Positions 23,190 through 34,100 of a stretch of 64,000 nucleotides of DNA are shown here, piece by piece. Every line of letters starts with the position of its first letter. The first letter of the stretch is position 1. Under the pieces are notes generated by a model that was given only the letters and a program-made list of their open reading frames with translations, was not told the DNA's origin and ran no database searches. The stretch is from Symsagittifera roscoffensis (Eukaryota > Xenacoelomorpha > Acoela > Convolutidae). The stretch is taken from positions 55,181,363 to 55,245,362 of the forward strand of contig NC_087062.1 in assembly GCF_963678635.1 (NCBI RefSeq), in the 5' to 3' direction. The position numbers and the translations under genes were made by a program.

Positions 23190-24030
23190 AAAAACAATAT
23201 TTGATTTTTCCAAAGGCGTAACTTTGTGCTTGAAAATTTTTGAGCGTAGTTGTTTATGCCGGAGAACTTCCCACAACCCATTTTATTCATTGAAACGAAA
23301 ACCTCTGATTTAGGAGGGTAGTTTTTGAGAAAAATCAAAAGATTTCAACAAACGGTCAAAAATCGAAAACTTGACCTTCAGAGGATAATTAGTTTTTGAG
23401 TAAAAAAAATTTGGGCGCTACCGCTTCTTCAGGGGAGCTTTTCGTTGTATTCATTGAAAACAACACTTCAGATTTAGGAGGGTAGTTTTCGAGGGAAGCC
23501 AAAGTTTCAAAAACATTCAAAAAAATTGAAAATTTGACTATTCCGAGGGTCATAACTTCTTGTGTAATAAAATTTGGCTGTAACTGCTTCCAAAGGGGAG
23601 CTTCCCACAACACGTTTTTTCAATTGAAACCAAAAGCTCAGATTTGGGGTGCAGTTTTTGAGAAAAGTCGAAAAGTTTCAAAACCGGCCAAAAATCATAA
23701 ACTTTTCCGAAAGTTACAACATTTTGTGGAAAAACATTTGGGCTTAACCGTTTAGGCGGGGGAGTTTCCCACAACCCGTCCTTTCGATTGAAACTTAAAT
23801 CTCAGGTTTGGTTAAGCAGTTTTCGAGTACAATCAGAAGTTTCAAAACATGGTCAAAAAATCGAAAAATTTACTGTTCTGAGGGCCATAACTTTTTGTGT
23901 AAAAATTTGGGCGTAGTCGCTTATGCAGGGAAACTTCTCACACCCTGTTTTATCCGTTGAACGCAAAATCTCAGATTTGGGAGGGTAGTTTTTGAGAAAA
24001 TTCAAAAGATCCAAAACTTTGGGTCAAAAA
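23190..24030 (+). repeat. ~167-bp tandem repeat, five diverged units
   Basis: Units with markers 'tttgggcgtagtcgcttatg', 'aacttc(c)cacaaccc', 'attgaaac', 'ctcagatttggg', 'gtagtttttgagaaaa' and 'ggtcaaaaatcg' start near 23240, 23410, 23575, 23742 and 23908, a spacing of 163-169 bp. The same repeat in inverse orientation is at 640-1290. Unit length near 167 bp resembles satellite repeats, but only a handful of copies are here. Confidence 0.8.
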
Positions 24031-25343
24031 TTTTCCACACACACTTTTTAGAAGGCTGTAGAAAAAGGGGTATGCTGAAAAGAGACTAGGAGATTATGCA
24101 GGCACACAAAAGAGTGGGCGGAAGTCACATTGATACCACTTTTTTGAAAATCGGTAGAGAAGTTTTTGAGAAAAACTAATTTTATGAAAAAGTGAATTTT
24201 TCTAAAGCCTCTCAAAAAATTTCCAAATTTATCCATTTAGGGGGGAGGGCAGTATAATCGAAAAAAGGGCTAGGAAACTTCAACTTTACAAGCACCTCAA
24301 ATCATTTTTTATCTGTAAAACGTTGCTTTTCGAAAATTTAGAACGATAAGTCCATACAGCCTTATTCATGACAATGAATCACTGAAGATTGGCATCCGTT
24401 AATAATATCAGCCGGTTTTTCAAATGCACAAATTATAAACAAGAAATTTGCCTTCAACTGTGTTTTATTTTTTAACTTTCCTTCACATCATTTGGAGGCT
24501 TAAATTTCATAAAAACGTCAATAACTACTGAAGAAAAATCACAACACAAAATTGAAAAATTCTTCAAAAATATTTTCATGACTAATATTTGAAGACTTTA
24601 TGAGAAAATTTTTGGCTTGAAATTCCTAATTTTACTATTCGGCTTCAAGTCCGGTCGGCTTGATGTCCGGCACCCACTGAAAAGACACCTTATTTGGTAA
24701 GAGCAGTAAGATAATTAACTCCTTTCGCGTGCAAGCATCTGAACTGTGGGTTAGACGCCGAAACTTACAAGAAATCGTTGTATCTTACACCCATTGCACA
24801 TATTAGTTGCAAGTGTGAGAAAGGCATTTTTCTGTTAATCGAAAATCCAAGTTCATAAATCTGAAATCATTATTTTTTTGCTTCGAAGCTGCTTCAAAAA
24901 CTATTTCAATTGAGCAATTAATTCTATTTTCTTCTAAACAGTCAATAAAGATATTAATCCATCAAACAGTTACAATATACACACGCGTCGGAAAAAGATA
25001 CGAATATTAAACAAACTAAGAAACCATCTATGTTATACAAAAAAGTGAAGGGAGAAGGCACTAAATTCTAATTGAGCTTCATGTTATTGTTTAACCTTTA
25101 GGATTATACTAGTTTACAAACATGTTACGAAACACAGCTGAACAATTTCACGGCACTCAGATGATAGAATTTGAGAGAAGCAGTAAGCTTTTCAACGAAA
25201 TATTGTTAAAATGTATCAATAATGACAAGTAATATAAAACATTTCAATTTTTTCCGACAAACCTTACAATTTGTTTATAAATTACATTGAAAAAAGCGAA
25301 TTCCTTAAGTGAAGAAAAATTATGACCACGGCAGGACTACCAA

Positions 25344-25349
25344 ATTTAT
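25344..25349 (-). promoter_or_regulatory. Candidate polyadenylation signal of the receptor gene
   Basis: AATAAA on the minus strand about 180 nt beyond the receptor stop codon. Position is plausible for a short 3' UTR; other hexamers further away cannot be excluded. Confidence 0.4.
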
Positions 25350-25525
25350 TCTATTTACAAAAAAAATCTCAGACCAAAATAAAAATGATAATAAATGCAG
25401 TTTTTCGAACATGATATCCGTAATTTGGTAGTTTATAGATTCCCGTTTTTCTTTTTGTGCGTGTGTATCAATCCATATTTATATTACTAGTAAGTGACAG
25501 TAATGCACCAGCGTTGACTGATTGA

Positions 25526-28500
25526 TCAGATGAGGTCCAGTTTCCACTTGACCTCTGGACAGACTGGTTCTATCAGCTGGAGGGTCTTCTTCACTCGCAA
25601 GGAAGTCAGTCTGGCTGAGCCACTCTCGTGCCAACACTCACACATCAGTCGACCCATCTGGGACAGGACCTGGACAAACAGTTAAACATATGAAATTTCG
25701 CTTTATTTACAACTTAGGTTCAGTACAAATGACAGTCTTCAAATTCAGTAACAGTTGTCATTTCAAATTGACGATTTCGAAATTAATCAAAATAAATAAG
25801 TGTTGCTTTTAATTAACGCCAATACTGCAACAAATGATAATAGAACACTCACCCTGTCTGCCATCCATTGCCCAGGGACCACGGGTCTCGATTTGTTCAC
25901 ACAGACTACCTTGCGCATCTCCTCGAATGAAGGGTCACTCTGAACGTGATCGAAAAAGGGCGGCTGGTACTCGAATACCTTTCCTAAAACGCGTTAATCA
26001 GTCGTGAATTTTTTCCAGTACATCAATTCAAAAAATTCCTTCTGTGATGCCGCGTCAACCCTAACAGGGAACACGTTACTTTCCAAAATTCTTAGATACA
26101 ATTTTAATATCGTTAATCAAACTATTACTTCAAAATCAAAAAAACGCTACAACAATTTGAAAAATTTGATTTACGGAAAATGGGCACTTCAATCAACTTC
26201 AATTATTTTCATTGAGACGACAAAAGCTTTGCACCAATTACGATACCGTGCAAGCATAGCATTATAAGCTAGCGGACAGAAAATGAGAAGCCATTACGTC
26301 GATTTACACAAATGAAAAAAAAATGTCAGAATTACGTCTACAAAAATTTCATACAATTGTTTCGAATTTCAAACACAATTGCCAGCGCTAAAAAGGAATT
26401 CATAAAAATTTATCGAGTAGCACCACAGCCGACAAAACTTGTGTACACAGAGGTTAAACCGAAACCAAAATTGTTGTCATGAAAAATTTTGAGCAATGAA
26501 GTTGTAAAACTTCTTCTTCCCTCGGGGCAAAAAAAAACACATACCAAACAGGCAGATGGAAAAGAGTCAAGAAACGCAAAGAAACAGAAAAAAAATTTAA
26601 AAATTTCGAAAAAACTTTCGAATTTCACAGTAAAAAAATATATGGCCTTCAAACTGTTTGGCCTTCGAGAACAATTTATGATTAACTTTTTTGATAAAAT
26701 TAACTCAATTTGAGAAAACTGGATCAAAAGGTAATATTTTCATTCTGCTGAGAAATCTGAAAATGAAATTCCACTTTAGAAACTAAAAGTCGATCACGTT
26801 TTTCGGACATTTATATTTTCGTTCAAGCAGATGAAACTAAATTGAACTCAAATAGTGCATATATACCTAGAAGCGTTCATAAATGTATTGAAATGTATGA
26901 ATGCACTTCTGTAAAATATTGGAGCATTTTACGACTTTTCCGGAAACAAAAACGAAACAAAAAACAAACAGTCATCCCGAGCTATAAAAAAAGTCTGAAT
27001 AACATTCATCGAATCTTAAAAATATCTTTCTTTCAAACAAATCAATATTATGTGACTAAGCGGACACATTATAACATGAGCCCGAACCATTTAAAACGAA
27101 TAAGTCTCGCGAGCAAACCAAAAAAAAAAGAAAATTATATAAAATCAGGGTTGGTAATAAAAAAAACAATCATAACTTTAATACAATTGCGAAATTGCAC
27201 TTTGCAAATATAAGCCACAAAACGCCATGAAAAAGCCAACCGTTTCAAAAGAGTCAATGAACGCAAAATTCATTAAATGTGAAGAAAAACTTCTGACCAA
27301 GATGTTCTCTCGCAGTGGCAAAGTTACCTCTCAAATATTTTAAATGAGACAACTTTTGAACACAAAGGCGAAACTGCGCTTGACAAACACTAGCGAGAAC
27401 ACGACAAAAGCAGCTCTAGAGTTCTAAAAAGTGCAAAAATAAAAAATAAAATAAGCCTCGAATCAGTAAAATTTCGGCGATATCTCGGACTTCAACCTAC
27501 GACCTAGAAATTTTGTCTATAGTCCACCACAAACACCAATTAGCCACAAATAAAGCCGATAACAGATGCTATGAAATTACCAATGCTACAGATAATTATA
27601 GCAAAAAGGCACAAAAGTTTTTAATTGCGAATTAGCTTAGAAAAAAAGGTTCGTACTAAAATACTAGCTGCTCGCTAGCTTAATGAGACAAAAAAAATGA
27701 AGTCAAAAATCACCAAGAGCTATTTAAGTCTTCACACAGTTAACTGACTCTTAAGAAAGTAAATTTTCGAAATTGTTCAACGACTCTGTTTGACAGGTCG
27801 GAAAAAATGTCTATTTTCGAAATTGTTCAATGATTCTGTTTGACAGGTCGGAAAAAAATGTCTATGATCCGCTAGATTAGTTAATTCTAAATACCAGAAA
27901 ATTCGCATCGGCGAGCAATCTCCCAGAACACCAGACCCATAGCGTATACGTCTGCCTGTTTGAATTCCTCAAATGAATCCATATTCAGCTTATCGTCCAG
28001 AATTTCAGGCGCCATATATCGTTTAGTTCCGACCTAAAACACGTAGAAGCCAAAATACGGAAACTTGTTTGCGTTAAAAATTTGTACATATATTAGTAGT
28101 TTACACAATTAAAAATATATTTTCCGATAGTACGAAAAATGCTGCCAAATGATACGCAATTAGCTGTTGCAAAAGTTATTACCTCACGAACAGATACTTC
28201 ATTATATTTTATTAATTGTTTTTCTTTGAAAGCTTTTGCTATGAAAATGAGCCACGAAGTTAGAACTCAGGTATAAGTTAAACTATATTCGCGCAAAGAA
28301 ATGCACACTGCTTTGACTCGAGTTTAAAGGAATTCCATCTTTTTGTATTTGTGTTCTAATCTCTTACTTTGGTATTTTGTCCGCGATCTACGTGGTTTGT
28401 GTCACGTCTATGAGTAACAGCCAGCCCCAAGTCACCGATGCAACAGGACAAGTTCCTTTTGACAAGGATGTTTCTAGTCTTTAAATCTCTATGAGCTATT

Positions 28501-30597
28501 GCCGGCTTTCCTTGTGTTCCAGTGATTTCTACGTGTAAATGCACTAGTCCATTTGCAATGGATTGGGCAAATCTGAGCATCACATCGTGTTTCACAGTAT
28601 TTGTATTCAGAAAATCATACAGTGATCCATATTCATGATAGTGAGTTATCAGCCACATCTGCGTCCAAGAATTTCGAGATATCATATCACTGGCAACAAA
28701 GCCGAGAATGTTTTCGTGTCTGAGTAGAACTGTGTTATATATTTCAGTCTCTCGGAACCAAGATTGCTCATCTCTCGATGAAAAAATTTTCACGGCAACC
28801 ATCTCTCCCTGCCAACTTCCTTTCCATACTTCTCCGTAACGACCAGTTCCGACTCTATCTATGAGATTAATTTGACGAGACACCGTTCTTTGAACTAAGA
28901 ACGGCAAACCACTACCGCTTCCAGAACTATATGAATGCCCGAGTAAATCCTGCAAACAGAGCAAAACAATCAGCAAATATTGTTCATACTTGATTGTTGT
29001 CCAACCACCCCTAAGCCTATTTCTGTCCAACCAACCACGAGACTACTCTTAAGTGTGGTATCCTGTAACAAATCAATTAAAAATTCAAAAAATTGTCTCA
29101 GAGCCCAGGAAAACTTGTCTGAACTTAGCCGAATTTTATGACACGAAAATTTAACGGAGACAAAATTACCACGGCGCACTTTTAAGATTATTTTAACAAT
29201 TATACGCCCATTTTTGCTTTTTTTTAAAAAAAACTAAATTACAAAAGGGGCCCATCCGTTAAGTTACGGTAAGTGCACAAGCTGGATAGGGCCATACCAG
29301 CGTTATAAAAATGCATATATATCAGCAATAAAGTCATAAATCAGCATTAAATTTTTGCAGTATATATTGGCCTATTTTGAAGCGTTTACTAATTCGATTG
29401 CGCTTCATCTTTTAAAAAAAAAACAATGAATGAGAATTTGTTTTCATTCAACAAATGAAAAATTCTGAAATGCTTTTGATATTTTGACAAAATTGTTTGA
29501 TATTTTTTTTTCATTTACTATTTGAACTTTTTATCATAAAACTCAGTGATCGGAACCTTTTGTGCAATTTGACTATCCGTGTCAACTTGAATCATTCAAA
29601 ATAGGACTTTTCAAAATTGTTTGTTTTTCTTGGATATTTCAGCAAAGCTTTCAAAAAATTGTTTTCACGTTTCTGAATTAGAGCTTATGGCAGAGTAACT
29701 GTCATGTTCATGCTCATTATTTTTTCTCATTGTATATACTACCCTTCTATCATATAATTCATTCCGCCAAATAGATATTTTTGTTTTGAAAGAATTTTTC
29801 AGAGCTGTATCCAACACATCCGCTAGGGTTAAAATAGAAAAGCTTTTTTGGTATATTCAACAATCAAACCTGTAAGGTACTGTCACCAGCAGTTATTGGA
29901 GAAAGCGAAGCCTCCGGTTGGCCTCCAAATGGGGTCGCCAAAGGGTTATTGGTTGGTTTCTCGGGAGAAGTTTCAGCGGATGTTGCCTTCTCATATTTAT
30001 GAGCTTTCCAAGCGTACCGTTTGTAACATCGGAACAAAAAGAACAATAATAGGAGGACAAACAAGCAAACAGTTGCTGGGATAACAATTGAAAGAACTAG
30101 AGGGGTTAAACTTTTTTCATCTCCCTTGTTGTTGAAGTGTATGTCATTCCCTATAATGAATAAATAATTGCTTTGAATTTATTGTTCTTCAACCTTTTAA
30201 TAAATTTGGCAATTAAACACTAACCTCCAATTAATGTCGGCTCCAAGGCCTCGTTACATAATGCTTGATCATTGCAGCAAATTATTGCATGACTTCTAGA
30301 TGCTGGAGTGTTGCATTGAAGCGGTGAATCAACCGAAATACAACCTGCTCTAGCTACTAGTCCGTAAGGTTCAACCACTAAACATTTCACATTTTCAAAT
30401 TTTATTTTTAAATATCTTCAAATGTATTCAGTAAACAGATGGAAGCAGTACTAACCAACAGCCGAATAACATTGATCAGCAGACCAACACCATAACTGAT
30501 TATTACAAGTTTTTGGGTCGCAAAAGCATTTAATGGGCTGAATTGTTTCATTCAAAGCTCTCTCATTCCACAAGTTTATCTCCATATTGATTTCAAT
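25526..30597 (-). CDS. TGF-beta superfamily type I receptor Ser/Thr kinase, ALK1/ALK2 (ACVR1)-like
   Basis: Minus-strand exons 30597-30456, 30377-30225, 30150-29870, 28949-28368, 28033-27895, 25983-25853 and 25669-25526 join in consistent phases (1,1,0,0,1,0) into 524 codons including the stop. Order: cysteine-rich ligand-binding ectodomain ending [10 protein letters not shown]; one membrane helix (about residues 115-138 of this piece); juxtamembrane region; GS box [19 protein letters not shown]; kinase with [39 protein letters not shown] and C-terminal [13 protein letters not shown]. The L45-loop region [13 protein letters not shown] matches the ALK1/ALK2 pattern, the subgroup that signals through SMAD1/5/8. 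The C-lobe ([27 protein letters not shown]) is closer to activin/TGF-beta receptors, so finer orthology is open. The usual RPNIPNRW reads RPVVPGQW. The start codon and signal peptide are not in these exons; a candidate is given at 30990-31074. Confidence 0.93.
27343..27560 (-). repeat. tRNA-derived SINE-like element
   Basis: On the minus strand an A-box-like TGGCTAATTGGTG (27534-27546) is followed by a B-box-like GGTTGAAGTCC (27487-27497), with GGACTATAGA in the anticodon-arm position. Downstream on the same strand is the body segment (27343-27425) that is shared with 489-565. Head plus shared body supports a SINE rather than a single tRNA pseudogene. Confidence 0.55.
27763..27863. repeat. 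50-bp tandem duplication
   Basis: The block from 'attttcgaaattgttcaa' to 'caggtcggaaaaaatgtct' occurs at 27763 and 27813, differing by two substitutions and one A. Just downstream (genomically left) of a receptor exon, within the intron. Confidence 0.9.
28034..28367. other. Receptor intron (0.33 kb)
   Basis: Phase 0 intron with donor aaa|gtaaga and acceptor ttttag|gtcgg on the minus strand, between ...GQNTK and VGTKRY. Nothing else recognised. Confidence 0.9.
28950..29869. other. Receptor intron (0.9 kb) before the GS/kinase exon
   Basis: Phase 0 intron between ...AGDSTLQ and [14 protein letters not shown]. The continuous frame extending from the kinase exon into this intron (to 29030) is read-through with no family match. 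Otherwise AT-rich with nothing recognised. Confidence 0.85.
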
Positions 30598-30989
30598 CTG
30601 GTAACTCGTTAATCAAAAGCTTAATATGTACAATCGTGACATTCTTTAATTACGGAAAATATTACAAACTTTTATTCAGTTTTTTATTGGAATAAGATAA
30701 GGGTGAAAATCTCAATATATTTAGCATGATACTTCAAATATTTTGTGTACTTTAAAGTGATGTAAGTATATAAATATAGGTCGTAAAAATAAAAGAGGCT
30801 AGAATAAAGCAATTCTGCTGCTATTAAATAGTAAAAACGCTTCGCCGAAGATTTTGTTCAATTTGAAATAGTTTAAGCGACGAAACAACAGAATTTACAA
30901 AAATTCGATTCAAAATTGGTTCTAACGCCATGCTAGAACGAATCAGCCAATCAGCAATTGGTATTTTTGTGCGTCATAGTTATGTTCAC

Positions 30990-31074
30990 TTTTTGTTAAT
31001 TCGAGCTGTTTTAAACCGAACGCGTGTATGTTAAACGCAATTTGTCCTACTATATTTAGTAATAACAATAGCAT
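30990..31074 (-). CDS. Candidate first exon (signal peptide) of the receptor
   Basis: On the minus strand an ATG at 31074 opens MLLLLLNIVGQIAFNIHAFG, a typical hydrophobic signal peptide, and runs 85 nt to a good donor aaaa|gtgaac in phase 1. It is the right distance upstream of the ectodomain exon at 30597 and on the same strand. The problem is that the next visible exon starts in phase 0, so either a small extra exon, another donor or another acceptor is used. Supported by position and peptide character only. Confidence 0.35.
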
Positions 31075-31187
31075 AGCTGTAAAGCTTTCAATATTAAGAA
31101 ATAGTCAATATCATACAAGCGAGCAGTTCCATCTTTTCCAGATTTCTTAAGTTGAGGTTTTTGCCGAGACATAGAACGCAATCTGAC
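31075..31187. promoter_or_regulatory. Candidate bidirectional promoter between receptor and SOSS-B genes
   Basis: The inferred receptor ATG (31074, minus) and the SOSS-B ATG (31188, plus) are only 113 bp apart, head to head. No TATA or initiator motif is convincing. The interpretation depends on the low-confidence signal-peptide exon. Without it the gap to the next receptor exon is still only 590 bp. Confidence 0.3.
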
Positions 31188-34100
31188 ATGAATTTGATGG
31201 GCTCTAATGTATGTGACCCTAACTCAACAATGTTGAGAGATGTAAGGGTCGGGGATAAAAACTTGCACATAAATTGCATCATTTTGGAAAATGGTAAGGA
31301 AAAATTCATCTAAATCACTGGTCAAAATGTTACACGAGATAGCGACACATAAAGAGGAATTTCAAAGGGTGGAATGACTATGGGGGAGTTGATTGTTTTT
31401 TTTTTGAAGAACTAATAAGATTCGAAAAGTCTTAATTTTTAGCAAAGACACAACTCCCATATATACTTTCCTGGAATTTAAACAGATGAAAGGCATTATT
31501 AATGATCACAGTATTGGGTACAAGTATGATTGGGGGTTTCTGAAATCAAATGGAACGTACAATTGATGAAAATTACATGCAATATACACTAGATTTGAAG
31601 GAGTTGAGCTGGCTAACCCTCCAAGCATACTTGTACGTTTGACTGAATTACGCATACCCGATATAAACACCAATTTTTTATCATTTATAGTTAAGTAGAA
31701 GGATAAGAGGTTGGTTGGAGCTGAGGTTGTGGGGTCAAATAGATTCCTCATGCTTGTAAATCAAAATCAGGTGCATCAAGTTACGATTGGCAGCTAGATC
31801 AATCTGCGAATGAATAATATGATTGGTTGGTGCTTAAAAATCAAACAAAAAGAATTGCTTAGTCTTCATGAAATAGAGCTTTCAATTTCCCCTTTAAGTT
31901 GTTAGACCACGTTTCAGAAAAATAAAAGATCATATCAAGTATGAAGTGAAAGAGTATATTTTCTTGGTCCAATACAGCGAACAAACGACCCCACCCTGAC
32001 TTGACCAATATACTGAATCTGGCTTGCAAATTGATGCTGGGTAAAGGAATTAAATTTAAAATTGAAAAGTTTTTCATCAAGGGTGAATATTTAATAGTAT
32101 TCAAGCACTTCGCTATTCGGTAACATTTTGAACTCAAATTTAATTTTCAGAGCAAAGTGTTCAGAACTTTGTATTTTTTTCGATTATATGGCCTAACCAT
32201 CCGAAGTTGAATTTTGAATAATCTCAAAAAATTCAATAGAACAAATTCAATAGCTTCCATGCCGCCTTGACTGAGAAGTAGAGAATTCTTCATTTTATCG
32301 CTGAATTACGTTATTGGAAGCATACGGCATAGAGAGCTCTTTTTTCACAGCTTTTGCATAATTTAAGTCTTGAGCAACAGTAACTAGAAAAAAAAATATC
32401 GCAAAAAAAATTTATCGCTTTAAAATTGAAAACAGTGGATAAAATTGTAGACAATTTTCTTGTATGAAACTTTTAGAACAAACAGTAACAACAAAAGAAG
32501 GAAACATGATCAAACTCTTCAAAGTAGCTGATAGGTCAGGCGCAATGACACTTAGCTTGTGGGATGACCTCGGACTTCATGTCACCGGTGGCGATATCAT
32601 TTATTTACAAAAAGCGTAAGCATTTATTAGTTAGTTTCATATATTTCAATAATAGCTGTAATTTTACAAATAATAGAACTGGATTCGTTTCTGGTTCTTT
32701 GAGATTTTGTTCTGTTCTAGTCAGGCTGCCGTTTTCCGTTCTTGCCTGCAGCTAAATCTGATGAAGGGTGGATGTGTTTTCAAGAGGGGCGAGTTTTGCA
32801 TGGTGTTCGCGGAAATTCCCTTTCTTAGCTCCCCTAACCCAGAGCTGGAAAACCTGGCACCGACAGTCAGCTCCGACAGTCAACCTGTAAGATGTTTTCT
32901 AAATTTCTTTTATTTACTTTATCTTTCCATGAGAATTTCCAACTGTACTGAAAGCGGCTGTAATGCGCTATTATGCCGATATCTGGGATCTTCATAACAA
33001 TCTTCCCTTCGAGAAGGGGGTGTAGAGATTGTTAAGTAGAATAAGTTGTTGAATTTGCGACCAATCAGAATGCAGCAAAATAAGAATTCTCAAAACAAAG
33101 CTCTAGCTTATAGTGGTGGAGATTCTTTGGTAGATACCTGAAGTGTTAAATAGATCCGATATCTCATCTTTAAAAACGCTTCATTGCATTACTTTAAAAA
33201 CCAATGTTGCAAATGAACTAACGAGCTAAGGTCGCAACTATTTACGCTTACCCAAAAATATTTGATTATAGCTATAAATAGTAAAAATGCTAAGATTGAT
33301 GCTAATTTTCAATGAGATAAAAATTACCGCCGTGGTTGTGAATATAGTTGTGAAGGTGGCGTCCCTCATGACGGAGGGACCAAACGTTGGAAATTTTTTC
33401 ACGTATTTTCAGCCAATCAGAATTGCGTATTCAAACTTATCAAAGAAATCGCAAAAATCTCAATAGACCCAGGCCGTAAAAATTATTTTTGACCGATTAG
33501 AAAATAAGATAAGAAGATACATGCATTTTCAAATATTAGGAAATCGAGGTCGCGTATTTGAAAAAAAAAAACAATTTTTAAACAATTGAAAACAAAATAT
33601 TGTATATCCGCAGAAATTGTACAGCAAACTTTGCTGTGCCGCTTAAATTCATTCTTATGTGCAAAAGTTAACATCTGATTGACTAACAATTCTCAACTTA
33701 GGTCCAAGATAACATCCGCCCCCCAAACGGCTTTGGGGGGGGGGGGGTATTAACTTGGTCCAATTAGCCAATCAGAGCGTCTAACGATTCTGGATGAAAT
33801 GTTTCCATCATGCGGTCTCTGCATCATGAGAATACTCCCCCCTTCCGTTATGAATATAGAGGCAAGGCCTGAGCGGCTTATTAAAAAAATATTCAAGTTA
33901 TTTCAAATATTCAAATTTCATGGCCAATTTTGTTAAATTATTTTTCGGTAGCGACCTTGAGACCATTCATACAAGCATAGTGTTTACGCGATAGGGTTTT
34001 TATGGAAATTAAAGTCATAGTCATAGATGTGTCTGAAAAAACGTCTTTACTACGATGTTCACCATGCAAGGAAGTTAGTTTGCAGTGTTTTGATTGTTGG

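Larger units (their letters stand above)
19276..25525. other. Intergenic region between convergent PP2C and receptor genes
   Basis: The two flanking genes point toward each other, so both 3' ends lie here. The stretch contains a SINE-like sequence (about 22575-22690), a near-perfect 36-bp foldback (22934-23036), a ~167-bp tandem array (23190-24030) and a candidate polyadenylation signal for the receptor on the minus strand (25344-25349). The A-rich open frame at 20431-20655 has no recognisable domain and is not called a gene. Confidence 0.6.
25984..27894. other. Receptor intron (1.9 kb) between kinase exons
   Basis: Lies between the exon ending RRCEFSG and the exon beginning KVFEYQPP. Contains a SINE-like sequence (27343-27560), a 50-bp tandem pair (27763-27863) and A-rich open frames such as 26842-27213 (+), which have no conserved domain and are regarded as chance. 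Confidence 0.85.

Noticed and set aside
26842-27213. 123-codon plus-strand ORF in a receptor intron
   Set aside because: Lys/Asn/Ile-rich as expected from AT-rich DNA, no domain, no conserved relatives recognised.
29036-29070. Exon-like piece on the minus strand (cag|gataccacactt...) encoding DTTLKSSLV, resembling the start of a GS-region exon
   Set aside because: The exon ending DSTLQ joins directly in phase to [14 protein letters not shown], so no exon is missing; the resemblance is short.
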